From an uncultured Planococcus sp. (lineage in GTDB: Bacteria; Bacillota; Bacilli; Bacillales_A; Planococcaceae): a stretch of 64,000 nt of DNA. Of the stretch, positions 34,603-43,337 are shown piece by piece (position 1 is the first letter of the stretch; the number at the start of each line of letters is the position of its first letter). The stretch is taken from NCBI GenBank assembly GCA_947493585.1, contig CANLRI010000001.1, forward strand, positions 1,302,001 through 1,366,000, in the 5' to 3' direction. Under the pieces are notes generated by a model that saw only the letters and a program-made list of their open reading frames with translations, had not been told where the DNA came from and did not search any database. The position numbers were made by a program, and so were the translations under genes.

Positions 34603-35541
34603 TTGTTCAATCACACTACAGTTTTGCTGCATGAAACTGTCGATGGGCTGAACATTCGTCCAGATGGCATATATGTAGATTGTACACTCGGCGGCGCGGG
34701 CCATAGCGAATATTTGGTTCAGCAGCTATCCGATGAAGGACATCTGTACTGCTTTGATCAAGATGTAACAGCAATCGAACATGCAAAAGAAAAACTGAAA
34801 GACCATTTACATAAGATTACTTTCATCCATGCAAACTTTAAGTATTTAAAAGAAGAATTGGAAAAGCACGGAATCGAGAAAGTTGACGGCATCTTGTACG
34901 ACTTGGGCGTTTCCTCGCCCCAGCTCGATACGCCAGAACGCGGGTTCAGCTATCATCACGATGCCCCACTCGATATGCGCATGGACCAAAGCGCGGAACT
35001 GAGCGCTTACCATGTCGTGAACGAATGGCGCTTCGAAGATTTGGTACGCATTTTCTACCGTTACGGAGAAGAGAAATTCTCCAAGCAGATTGCACGTAAA
35101 ATCGAAGCTGCAAGAGAAAAACAGCCAATCGAAACGACAGCTCAACTGGTTGAATGCATCAAAGACGGCATTCCAGCGCCAGCGAGGCGTAAAGGCGGCC
35201 ATCCGGCAAAACGCGTTTTCCAAGCGATCCGCATTGCGGTAAACGATGAGCTTGGGGCTGCTGAAACTTCTTTGCAGGATGCGATCGACATGCTCGCAGT
35301 CGGCGGAAGAATCAGCGTCATCACGTTCCATTCGCTCGAAGACCGCTTGACGAAGGCTTTATTCAAGGAAGCTTCATCACTTCCGGAACTGCCGCCGAAC
35401 TTGCCGGTCATCCCGGATGGTCTTGAACCGAAATTAAAATTAATCACTCGAAAACCTATATTGCCATCTGAAGACGAATTGGCGCATAATAATCGGTCGC
35501 GTTCCGCCAAGTTGCGGATTGCGGAGAAAATCAAACTCTAA
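34603..35541 (+). CDS. rsmH: 16S rRNA (cytosine1402-N4)-methyltransferase RsmH (MraW)
   Basis: SAM-dependent methyltransferase for C1402 of 16S rRNA, 312 aa with TTG start at 34603, which yields the canonical (M)[16 protein letters not shown] terminus. GGGGGG is placed six bases upstream. Motifs: [19 protein letters not shown] (SAM site, about 25-43), [31 protein letters not shown], and near the end FHSLEDRL. The ATG/TTG positions upstream inside mraZ give a non-conserved extension and are rejected. Confidence 0.95.
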   Translation: MFNHTTVLLHETVDGLNIRPDGIYVDCTLGGAGHSEYLVQQLSDEGHLYCFDQDVTAIEHAKEKLKDHLHKITFIHANFKYLKEELEKHGIEKVDGILYDLGVSSPQLDTPERGFSYHHDAPLDMRMDQSAELSAYHVVNEWRFEDLVRIFYRYGEEKFSKQIARKIEAAREKQPIETTAQLVECIKDGIPAPARRKGGHPAKRVFQAIRIAVNDELGAAETSLQDAIDMLAVGGRISVITFHSLEDRLTKALFKEASSLPELPPNLPVIPDGLEPKLKLITRKPILPSEDELAHNNRSRSAKLRIAEKIKL

Positions 35542-35553
35542 GGACGTGTTTAA

Positions 35554-35913
35554 ATGGCGTTGAATGCGAGAACCCAAACCTACATCCAACAGCCGGCCGT
35601 TCCGCAAAGTCCGAATAGACAGCCGGCTAAAAAGAAAAAACTCATCACCAAAGGCGAGAAAATCCTTTATACAGCTTTCCTGGCTGTCTGCATCATGTGC
35701 GCATTGCTCGTCTTGCAAAATCAGTCGACAATCCAAGCTTCTACGCAGGAAATCCAGACAATTGAAAATTCAATCAGTGAAACGACGAAACAAAATACCG
35801 ATTTGTCCGTGCAAGTAAGTGAACTGTCTTCATATGAGCGCATTTGGTCGAAAGCAAAGGATTACGGCTTAAAATTAAATGAGCGAAATGTAAAGGTAGT
35901 GCCGGGACAATGA
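35554..35913 (+). CDS. ftsL: cell division protein FtsL
   Basis: Bitopic division protein of 119 aa. A basic proline-rich cytoplasmic tail (residues 1-35, KKKKLITKGEK) is followed by one membrane helix (about 36-55, AFLAVCIMCALLVLQ) and an extracytoplasmic coiled-coil (about 58-100). The C-terminal DYGLKLNERNVKVVPGQ is typical of Bacillus FtsL. It partners with DivIC and DivIB and activates FtsW-PBP2B. It overlaps pbpB by four bases. Position after rsmH is diagnostic. Confidence 0.93.
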   Translation: MALNARTQTYIQQPAVPQSPNRQPAKKKKLITKGEKILYTAFLAVCIMCALLVLQNQSTIQASTQEIQTIENSISETTKQNTDLSVQVSELSSYERIWSKAKDYGLKLNERNVKVVPGQ

Positions 35914-38261
35914 AGAAAAAATTTCGTTTTCAAGGAGGAGCCTTTCTGCTATTTTTACTATTTGCAGGGCTCTTTTTCCTTTTAATGGCCAGAATAATCA
36001 CAATTCAAGCAACGGGCAAAGTAGAAGGGCAGGAATTGGCAGCCAGAGCTGCTGCCAAATACAGCCAGGAAGAAGTATTGACCGCAGAACGCGGGAAGAT
36101 TTTGGATCGCAACGGGGAAGTCATTGCTGAAGATACATTGACGTATAAATTAGTGGCGGTACTGGATGAATCGGTGACGACGAATCCGGAAAAGCCAAAC
36201 CACGTGATCGATGCAGAAGAAACAGCGGCGTATTTGTCTGAGCAATTGGGGACGCCGAAAGAAGAACTGGTAAGTATTTTGGAAAATGGCATGGAAAAAG
36301 ACCGTTATCAAGTGGAGTTCGGCGCAGCCGGACGGGAAATCAGCCATACCCAGATGCTTGAAATGAAAGAAAAAGAGCTGCCTGGCTTATTGTTCGTTAA
36401 AGACCTAAAACGTCTTTACCCGAACGGTGTGTTTGCGTCCCATTTGATCGGGTTCGCTATGAAAGAGGAGTTCGAGGATGGGCAAGTGAAGACCACGGGT
36501 AAGATGGGCTTGGAATCTATCCATGACGAAGTCTTGACAGGAAAAAACGGAAAAATGGAGTTCGATACCGATAAATGGGGATATCTATTGCCGAATAGCC
36601 AAGAAGCTGTCACCCCCGCTATCGATGGATCCAATCTCCAATTGACGCTGGACCGCACGCTTCAGAACTTTTTGGAAGATGCCATGTCGAGCGTCCAGGA
36701 AGAATACAACCCGGCACGCATGATTGCCGTGATTGCAGATCCAGATACCGGCGAGATCTTGGGCATGTCCCAACGCCCGACGTTCAACCCGAATACGCGT
36801 GAAGGCTTATCGGATAATTGGTTGAATGAAAGCATTGAGCTGACGATAGAGCCTGGCTCGCCGATGAAAGTATTTACATTGGCCGCAGCGGTTGAAGAGG
36901 GCAAATGGGATCCGAATGCTTATTATGATTCCGGAACCTACACATTGCTGGACCGCACGATCGGCGACCATAACAGTGGGCGCGGCTGGGGAAGCATCAC
37001 ATTCCTTGAGGGCTTCCAGCGTTCTTCCAACGTATCGATGGGTTATTTGCTTGAACGCCTTGGTGCGGATAATTTCATGAATTATATCGATGCATTCGGT
37101 TTCGGCGAAAAAACCGGCATCGATTTGCCGAATGAAGCGGCAGGAAAAATCCTGGATCAATATCCGATCAATAAGTTGACCACTTCCTATGGTCAAGGAT
37201 CGACCGTTACGCCGATTCAGATGATTCAAGCAGCGACAGCGCTCGCTGGAGATGGCACGATGATGAAACCGTATATCATCGACCAAATCAAGAATCCTGA
37301 TACAGGCGATGTAACTGTGAAATCTGAACCTCAAGAAGCCGGCACGCCAATTTCAGCAGAAACAGCGAAAAAAGTGCGTGAAATCATGGCGTCTACAGTG
37401 ACATCTGAAGTTGGATCGGCGCAAGGCTTCGCATTACAGGATTATACTGTTGCCGGGAAAACCGGTACCGCACAAGTTCCAGGAGAAGATGGCCGGTATA
37501 TGACGGGTACCAATAATTATTTGTTCTCATTCCTTGGAATGGCCCCGGCTGATGACCCGGAATTATTGATATACATCGGCGTTCAGCAGCCTCAATTGCC
37601 TGCGGATGAATACGGTTCTGTCCCCGTGTCCAAAATCTTTACATCTGTCATGGAAAACGGATTGAAGTATTTAAACATTGCGCCTGAGAACTCGGTCGAG
37701 GCAAAGACTGTAGAAATCGAAGATTATAAAGGGATGGCGATGGAAGAGGCTGTGTCTCAGTTGAAAGCCAAGGGGTTGAACCCGGTTATCGCTGGTGATA
37801 ATTCTCAAATAAGTGATCAATACCCAGCAGCCGGCGAGAAATTGGTAGCCGGTGAAAATATCATTTTGAGAACCGGTGGCACTACCGCTATCCCGGATTT
37901 CACGGGCTGGTCGAAACGTGAGCTTCTGGCGTTCCAAGCACTCAGCGGATTGCCGCTGGAAATCGCAGGCCAAGGATTCGCGATGACACAAAGCGTAGCA
38001 GAAGGTGCAGTGCCAGAAAAAGGCGAATCTGTTATCATCGAATTGCAGCCACCGGAAGTATTTTATCCGCAGCAATCACATAATGACGAAGAAACGCAGT
38101 CACCGGATGCACAATCAACTGCTACGGAGAACCCAGAAGCCACTGAACCAATTACAGAACAGCCTGCAGAATCAACAGAACAGCCTGCAGAATCAACAGA
38201 ACAACCTGCAGAATCAACAGAACAACAAACGGAACAATCCGTAAACAACGAAAATGAATAA
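35910..38261 (+). CDS. pbpB: class B penicillin-binding protein 2B (FtsI-type)
   Basis: Septal transpeptidase working with FtsW, 783 aa. One N-terminal helix (residues 12-32), a dimerisation domain (about 55-240), and a transpeptidase domain with SPMK (Ser317 nucleophile, Lys320), SSN in QRSSNVSMG and KTG in AGKTGTAQ. Two PASTA domains follow (about 590-655 and 656-718), then a low-complexity tail rich in Q/E/S/T/P containing three perfect or near-perfect QPAESTE heptads. The tail is an elaboration beyond the PASTA domains. The next gene is mraY: spoVD and murE, expected here in B. subtilis, are absent. Confidence 0.95.
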   Translation: MKKKFRFQGGAFLLFLLFAGLFFLLMARIITIQATGKVEGQELAARAAAKYSQEEVLTAERGKILDRNGEVIAEDTLTYKLVAVLDESVTTNPEKPNHVIDAEETAAYLSEQLGTPKEELVSILENGMEKDRYQVEFGAAGREISHTQMLEMKEKELPGLLFVKDLKRLYPNGVFASHLIGFAMKEEFEDGQVKTTGKMGLESIHDEVLTGKNGKMEFDTDKWGYLLPNSQEAVTPAIDGSNLQLTLDRTLQNFLEDAMSSVQEEYNPARMIAVIADPDTGEILGMSQRPTFNPNTREGLSDNWLNESIELTIEPGSPMKVFTLAAAVEEGKWDPNAYYDSGTYTLLDRTIGDHNSGRGWGSITFLEGFQRSSNVSMGYLLERLGADNFMNYIDAFGFGEKTGIDLPNEAAGKILDQYPINKLTTSYGQGSTVTPIQMIQAATALAGDGTMMKPYIIDQIKNPDTGDVTVKSEPQEAGTPISAETAKKVREIMASTVTSEVGSAQGFALQDYTVAGKTGTAQVPGEDGRYMTGTNNYLFSFLGMAPADDPELLIYIGVQQPQLPADEYGSVPVSKIFTSVMENGLKYLNIAPENSVEAKTVEIEDYKGMAMEEAVSQLKAKGLNPVIAGDNSQISDQYPAAGEKLVAGENIILRTGGTTAIPDFTGWSKRELLAFQALSGLPLEIAGQGFAMTQSVAEGAVPEKGESVIIELQPPEVFYPQQSHNDEETQSPDAQSTATENPEATEPITEQPAESTEQPAESTEQPAESTEQQTEQSVNNENE
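38154..38225 (+). repeat. 21-bp tandem repeat in the pbpB 3' end
   Basis: Three 21-base units at 38154-38174, 38175-38195 and 38196-38216, the third differing at one position, followed by a partial unit. In frame, they encode TEQPAES copies. Confidence 0.9.
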
Positions 38262-38298
38262 ATGAACGAGTGTACTCGTCTTCAAAGGAGCTCTATTA

Positions 38299-39267
38299 AT
38301 GGAAGTTATAAATATATTAGGATTTGGGATTGCATTGATCATGACCGTCGCATTGATGCCAGTATTCATCCCGCTATTAAAACGCATGAAATTCGGGCAA
38401 AGCATTCGTGAAGAAGGCCCGGAATCGCATTTGAAAAAAACAGGGACGCCGACAATGGGCGGGCTGGTATTCCTTATCTCTATTATCGTGACGGTCCTAT
38501 TGGTAGCCGCTTTTAATGGTGAATTGACGACGCAAGTGGTTATTTTATTGATCGTCCTATTTGGTTACGGATTGATCGGCTTTTTGGATGATTTCATCAA
38601 AGTGGTGCTCAAGCGCAATCTGGGGCTGACATCGCTTCAAAAGTTGCTGGCACAAATCGTCATCGCTGTTTTGTCATTCTTTTTGCTGCGCGCAAATGGA
38701 TTTGACACGGCGCTCGGCATTCCATTTACAGATGCATCCATCGAACTCGGGTGGGTATATGTCATGTTCATCGTGTTCTGGTTGGTCGGCTTCTCCAATG
38801 CTGTTAATTTGACAGACGGGCTTGATGGGCTGGTCGCTGGGACGGCATCCATCGCTTTTGCTGCATTCGGCATATTGGCGATCGTCCAACAGGAAACCGG
38901 AATCGCCTTGTTCACGTTTGCTGTAGCAGGCGGGCTGATCGGATTCCTCGTTTTCAACAAATATCCGGCAAAAGTATTCATGGGCGACACAGGCTCTTTA
39001 GCTCTAGGCGGTGCGCTGGCTATGGTATCGATTCTATTGAAACAGGAATTGCTCCTGCTGTTGATCGGTTTGGTGTTTGTCATTGAAACCGCATCGGTCA
39101 TTTTGCAGGTCGGCAGTTTTAAACTACGAAAAAAACGCATATTCAAAATGAGCCCGATCCACCATCATTTTGAATTGAGCGGCTGGTCTGAATGGAAAGT
39201 TGTCACCGTCTTTTGGGGTGTCGGTTTCATCAGCGCTGCGATTGCCGTTTTATTGGAGGTCATGTAA
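38299..39267 (+). CDS. mraY: phospho-N-acetylmuramoyl-pentapeptide-transferase MraY
   Basis: Membrane enzyme that makes lipid I from UDP-MurNAc-pentapeptide and undecaprenyl phosphate; 322 aa with ten helices. Motifs: GTPTMGG (about 50-56), the catalytic LIGFLDD (about 93-99), NLTDGLDGL (about 172-180), [11 protein letters not shown] (about 231-241) and the HHHFE signature near residue 290. AAAGGAGC precedes the ATG. It is separated from murD by one base. Confidence 0.97.
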   Translation: MEVINILGFGIALIMTVALMPVFIPLLKRMKFGQSIREEGPESHLKKTGTPTMGGLVFLISIIVTVLLVAAFNGELTTQVVILLIVLFGYGLIGFLDDFIKVVLKRNLGLTSLQKLLAQIVIAVLSFFLLRANGFDTALGIPFTDASIELGWVYVMFIVFWLVGFSNAVNLTDGLDGLVAGTASIAFAAFGILAIVQQETGIALFTFAVAGGLIGFLVFNKYPAKVFMGDTGSLALGGALAMVSILLKQELLLLLIGLVFVIETASVILQVGSFKLRKKRIFKMSPIHHHFELSGWSEWKVVTVFWGVGFISAAIAVLLEVM

Positions 39268-39268
39268 A

Positions 39269-40633
39269 ATGAGAGATTTGCCGCAATTGCATCAAAAGAA
39301 AGTACTTGTGCTTGGATTGGCGAAAAGCGGCTTTACGGCTGCACGCCTTTTACATAAACTCGGCGCATTCGTGACAGTGAATGATTCCAAGCCCTTCGAA
39401 GAAAACCCTGAAGCCCAGGAACTATTGAATTTGGGCGTCACGGTTATTTGTGGGCGTCACCCGGAAGATCTATTGGACGAAGGCTTTGAATTGGTCATCA
39501 AGAATCCGGGGATTCCTTACCGCAACCACCTGATTCAGAAAGCTTTGGAAAAAGACATTCCGGTGTGGACGGAAATTGAGCTGGCTTATCGCATCAGCGA
39601 AGCTCCGTTTATCGGCATCACAGGATCAAACGGAAAAACCACGACGACGACTTTGTTGTTCCATATGCTCAATCAGGACGGCAAGTCACCGCTTATTGCG
39701 GGCAATATCGGTACAGTAGCAAGCGGAGTGGCAGAAAATGCGACAGCTGAAGACGTCATTGTCACAGAGCTTTCTTCGTTCCAATTAAAAGGGACGGAAT
39801 CTTTCCGCCCGCATATCTCGATCATTACCAATCTATATGAAGCGCATCTTGATTATCATGGGTCGCTTGAAGATTATATCGGATCGAAAAAGAAAATCAC
39901 GGAAAACCAGACAGTTGAAGATTACTTTATCTACAATGCTGACCAGCAGGTGCTCGTGGACCATGCGAAAACAGTTAAAGCACAAGGCATTCCTTTCACC
40001 TTGAAAGGACGCACAGAAAAAAGCATCAGTGCTGACAGTGACTATATTTATTGGCAAGGCGAGCCGTTGATCGAACGTAAACGAATCATGTTGGCTGGTG
40101 AGCATAACCTTGAGAACATTTTGTCCGCCACTGCCGCCATGCTCTTATCTGGAGGAACGAAAGAAACCATCATCCGCGTATTGACTTCTTTCACTGGGGT
40201 TAAGCATCGTTCCCAATTTGTTGGCGAATGGCAAGGCAGACGCTTCTATAACGATTCGAAAGCGACAAATGAACTTGCCACAAAAAGCGCGCTGGAAGCT
40301 TTTAGCGACAACATCATTTTGCTTGCCGGCGGATTGGAGCGCCAACATTCCTTGGAAGAGTTGCGTCCTTATATGGACCGTGTGAAAGTGCTTGTCACTT
40401 TTGGCGAGACGGCGGATCGGTTTGCTGAATTTGCAGAAAGCTGTCATGTACCGACTATCATCAAAGCAGGCTTGATGGATGATGCTGTCGAAAAAGCGGT
40501 CAGCAATTCGGCACCGGAGGATACGATCTTGTTGTCGCCTGCTTGTGCGAGCTGGGATCAATACGAAAGTTTTGAAGTCCGCGGCGATGCATTTATCGAA
40601 GCATCACGAAAATATACAGAAGCGAACGAATAA
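39269..40633 (+). CDS. murD: UDP-N-acetylmuramoyl-L-alanine--D-glutamate ligase MurD
   Basis: Adds D-glutamate to UDP-MurNAc-L-Ala; cytoplasmic Mur ligase, 454 aa. N-terminal Rossmann-like domain (VLVLGLAKSGFTAARLLHKLG), P-loop GITGSNGKTTTTTL (about 114-127), central domain ending near residue 300 (AGEHNLENILSA), and the C-terminal domain starting FVGEWQGRRFYNDSKATN. The frame is open upstream within mraY, but GGAGGT lies eight bases before ATG 39269. In B. subtilis spoVE, murG and murB follow; here divIB follows immediately. Confidence 0.96.
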   Translation: MRDLPQLHQKKVLVLGLAKSGFTAARLLHKLGAFVTVNDSKPFEENPEAQELLNLGVTVICGRHPEDLLDEGFELVIKNPGIPYRNHLIQKALEKDIPVWTEIELAYRISEAPFIGITGSNGKTTTTTLLFHMLNQDGKSPLIAGNIGTVASGVAENATAEDVIVTELSSFQLKGTESFRPHISIITNLYEAHLDYHGSLEDYIGSKKKITENQTVEDYFIYNADQQVLVDHAKTVKAQGIPFTLKGRTEKSISADSDYIYWQGEPLIERKRIMLAGEHNLENILSATAAMLLSGGTKETIIRVLTSFTGVKHRSQFVGEWQGRRFYNDSKATNELATKSALEAFSDNIILLAGGLERQHSLEELRPYMDRVKVLVTFGETADRFAEFAESCHVPTIIKAGLMDDAVEKAVSNSAPEDTILLSPACASWDQYESFEVRGDAFIEASRKYTEANE

Positions 40634-40651
40634 GGCGAAGGAGCGGCGGAT

Positions 40652-41434
40652 ATGGACAAAGTTATAGACATCGAAGAACGCATACCAACGCTCCGGGAGC
40701 GGCGCAGGAAAAGGTCGAACCGCAAGTTTGCGGCTTTATTGACCGTTTTCGTTTCGTTGTTGTTCATTCTTTTATACAGCCAATCCACGTATAGCGAAAT
40801 CCGTGATATCAAAGTCACAGGTGCTGAGTTATTCGATGGTGAGAGCTATAAGCAGGCCAGTACGTTGGCGGTTGGGGATTCGATGTGGTCATTTGACAGC
40901 GATGAGATTGAGCAAGAAATCGAATCGCTCGAATGGGTCGAATCAGCAACAGTCCAAAAGAATTGGTTGACTTCTGTCGAAATTGATATCGAGGAATTTG
41001 TCGAGATGGGCTATTTGGATCAAGGCAATAGCTATCAGGTGGTGTTATCGAATGGCGTCGTGCTCAACCAGCCGATCAGCGTCGTTGAAGGACCGATTTT
41101 TTCGAATTTTGAAGATGAAGCCAAACGGGAAGCGTTGATTGAGCAATTGGTCAAAACCGACCCGGAAGTGCAGAATCTCATCTCTCAGGTGATTTTGGAT
41201 ACGGAACAGGACCGTGCAGATTACATCACGATCTATATGAATGACGGAAACGAAATCAAGGCGATTTTATCGACTTTGGCAGAGAAGATAAACTATTATC
41301 CATCTGTCACCGCTCAATTAGAAGACCGCAAAGGCATAATTGATATGGAAGTCGGCATCTATTTCCGTTCTTATAACGATGTGTTCGGATTGGCGGAAGC
41401 GGGTGAGGAACTTGAAAATGTCGAGGAACAGTGA
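40652..41434 (+). CDS. divIB: cell division protein DivIB (FtsQ)
   Basis: Bitopic divisome protein of 260 aa. A cytoplasmic tail with IPTLRERRRKRSNRK (residues 9-23) precedes one helix (about 26-44), a POTRA domain (about 48-118, beginning SEIRDIKVTGAELFDGESYKQA) and the beta domain with VLNQPISVVEGPIF. The acidic C terminus (EAGEELENVEEQ) is typical. It stabilises FtsL-DivIC in B. subtilis. Its last 17 bases overlap the DUF881 gene. Confidence 0.93.
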   Translation: MDKVIDIEERIPTLRERRRKRSNRKFAALLTVFVSLLFILLYSQSTYSEIRDIKVTGAELFDGESYKQASTLAVGDSMWSFDSDEIEQEIESLEWVESATVQKNWLTSVEIDIEEFVEMGYLDQGNSYQVVLSNGVVLNQPISVVEGPIFSNFEDEAKREALIEQLVKTDPEVQNLISQVILDTEQDRADYITIYMNDGNEIKAILSTLAEKINYYPSVTAQLEDRKGIIDMEVGIYFRSYNDVFGLAEAGEELENVEEQ

Positions 41435-42149
41435 TCGTAAAAGCATCAGTAAATCGATCGTCTTCTCGCTCGTTTTTTTGGTTCTTGGATTCATCATGGC
41501 TTATTCCTATAGTTTGTCGAATCAGCGGGAAGCGGAAAATGATTTTACGGGAGCCAGTTTTTTCGAGCAAAAAGAACAATACCGGAAAGAATTGATCGAA
41601 CAGCAAGAGCGCAATAAAGAACTGCGTGCAGAGCTGGATGATAAGCAAAAAGCCGTTCAGGAATTCGAACGGTCTGTGGTAGAGGGCGAAGAAAATTATA
41701 CGGCATACGCCCGGGAGGCAGAAGAATTGAGACGCTTCCTCGGGCTTGTTCCGGTTAAAGGGCAAGGCTTGAAAGTAACTCTAGAAGACGGCGATTACAC
41801 AGCTGACCATGTCAATCCGAATGATTACATGGTTCACGAAAGCCATGTGTTCCAAGTCATCAACGAACTTTATATTTCCGGAGCCGAGGCGATTGCCGTT
41901 AATGGGCAACGAATTCACGGCAATTCCCATATCGTCTGCACAGGTCCTGTCATCACAGTCGACGGCATCCAGCATCCTGCGCCTTTTACCATCGAAGCGA
42001 TTGGCAGCCCTGAAGTTTTGACTGCCTCCATGCAGCTGTCGGGAGGCGTCCAGGACCAGCTCGTTAACGATAACATCATTGTAACGCTCGATTCTGGGCA
42101 AGCCATCGACATGCCGGCTCTTTTGTCGGAGTTGGATACAGGAGGATGA
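41418..42149 (+). CDS. ylxW: DUF881 family protein (YlxW-like)
   Basis: Membrane-anchored extracytoplasmic protein of 243 aa. One N-terminal helix (about 12-32), a coiled-coil (about 45-95, EQYRKELIEQQERNKELRAELDDKQ) and the DUF881 domain (about 105-235; EDGDYTADHVNPNDYMVHESH, AIAVNGQRI). Position between divIB and sbp matches ylxW of B. subtilis. The function is unknown, with likely cell envelope or division association by context. ATG 41418 follows GTGAGGAA; the upstream frame extension lies in divIB and is rejected. Confidence 0.85.
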   Translation: MSRNSDRKSISKSIVFSLVFLVLGFIMAYSYSLSNQREAENDFTGASFFEQKEQYRKELIEQQERNKELRAELDDKQKAVQEFERSVVEGEENYTAYAREAEELRRFLGLVPVKGQGLKVTLEDGDYTADHVNPNDYMVHESHVFQVINELYISGAEAIAVNGQRIHGNSHIVCTGPVITVDGIQHPAPFTIEAIGSPEVLTASMQLSGGVQDQLVNDNIIVTLDSGQAIDMPALLSELDTGG

Positions 42150-42151
42150 CG

Positions 42152-42868
42152 ATGAAAAAACGCATTACCGGCCGTTTTACGGTCATTCTTTTTGTCATCG
42201 GGTTTATGACTGCGACACAATACAATACGGTAAACACTAATGACACTCGGGATTCCCGGGATACATGGGAAATTCGCCAGCAATTATCGCGGGAAAAACA
42301 ACTCCATTCGGAATTGCTGTCGGAAATCAGCCTGCTGGATGAAACGATCGGCAAATATGGCGATGAAGCGACTCAGGATCCAAAAGCGGTTTTGAAAGAA
42401 ACCGTTGCAGATTTGCAGGTTTCTGCCGGCCTTTCGCAAGTGGTCGGCCCTGGAATTGAACTCGAAATTAGCCCGTCGCTCGAAGCGATTGCGCTTGGAA
42501 CCGAAATAACGGAGATTCCGCCGGATTTATTGATCCGATTGGTAAATGAAATCAACCGCTTTAACGGCATTGAACTAGCGATAGCGGGTGAGCGTGTCAT
42601 CAACACGACCGCCATTCGCGATATCAATGGCTATACTACAGTGAACACTGAGCCCATCTTGACGCCGCCGTTTACGATTGCCATTACGGCTGTGAGCATG
42701 GAGGAAGCGCGCAAGCTTTCTAGTTATTTGACGGCTTCGGCAATTCACGATGATTTTTACATAGACGATTTGACGATCACTATTTCGGAGCCTCAGGAAG
42801 AATTGATGCTGCCCGCTTTTGACGAAGAAATCAATATGGAGCATCTTGAAGCTGGGGAGGGGGAATAG
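42152..42868 (+). CDS. ylxX: second DUF881 family protein (YlxX-like)
   Basis: Paralogue of the preceding gene, 238 aa: helix at about 6-22, coiled-coil (about 40-80) and DUF881 domain (about 85-225; VVGPGIELEISPS, ELAIAGERVINTTAIRDINGYTTVN). The two tandem copies probably arose by duplication, as in B. subtilis ylxW-ylxX. ATG 42152 sits six bases after AGGAGG; the ATG six bases earlier directly abuts it and is unlikely. The acidic C terminus (DEEINMEHLEAGEGE) is free of motifs. The function is unknown. Confidence 0.84.
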   Translation: MKKRITGRFTVILFVIGFMTATQYNTVNTNDTRDSRDTWEIRQQLSREKQLHSELLSEISLLDETIGKYGDEATQDPKAVLKETVADLQVSAGLSQVVGPGIELEISPSLEAIALGTEITEIPPDLLIRLVNEINRFNGIELAIAGERVINTTAIRDINGYTTVNTEPILTPPFTIAITAVSMEEARKLSSYLTASAIHDDFYIDDLTITISEPQEELMLPAFDEEINMEHLEAGEGE

Positions 42869-42870
42869 AG

Positions 42871-43233
42871 ATGTGGATGTCGATTTTAGGATTGCTGCTG
42901 GGCATTTCGCTCGGCTTGTTGGCAGATATCCAAATACCGCCTGAATACGCCAGTTATTTATCGATAGCTGTGCTGGCTTCACTGGATACACTGTTCGGGG
43001 GCATACGGGCGCACTTGCAGCAAGTATACGATGACAAAGTTTTCGTTTCGGGTTTTTTCTTTAACATTGTGCTTGCAGCAGGCCTGGCTTTTCTTGGAGT
43101 TCATTTAGGTGTAGATTTGTATTTGGCCGCCATTTTCGCGTTCGGTGTCCGGTTATTCCAGAATATTGCGGTCATCCGCCGCATTCTGCTTTCGAAATGG
43201 GCAGAAAAAAAGAAGCTTGGTGAGGCAAATTGA
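42871..43233 (+). CDS. sbp: small basic protein Sbp (DUF1290)
   Basis: Membrane protein of 120 aa with three hydrophobic segments (about 2-17, 31-45 and 55-95). The family pattern IPPEYASYLSIAVLASLDTLFGGIRA is clear; a basic tail (RRILLSKWAEKKK) ends it. DUF1290 proteins are encoded just before ftsA in many Bacillota; the function is unknown. GGGGAGGGGG precedes the ATG, two bases after the previous stop. Confidence 0.88.
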   Translation: MWMSILGLLLGISLGLLADIQIPPEYASYLSIAVLASLDTLFGGIRAHLQQVYDDKVFVSGFFFNIVLAAGLAFLGVHLGVDLYLAAIFAFGVRLFQNIAVIRRILLSKWAEKKKLGEAN

Positions 43234-43272
43234 CGAATTGCAGGAAAATTTTCTAAGTTTCGCTATTTTACT

Positions 43273-43301
43273 TAGACAAGGTGTGTATTTTACAATAGAA
43301 T
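43273..43301 (+). promoter_or_regulatory. promoter for ftsA-ftsZ
   Basis: TAGACA and TAGAAT with a 17-base spacer, 36 bases before the ftsA TTG, in the 104-base gap after sbp. It gives the FtsA-FtsZ pair a transcript independent of the mra cluster. Confidence 0.55.
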
Positions 43302-43337
43302 GTAATGTAGAGAAGTTTTATAAGGAGGTGCCACGAG

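Noticed and set aside
38154..38225. Tandem repeats as a possible CRISPR array
   Set aside because: Units are contiguous without spacers and lie in frame inside pbpB.
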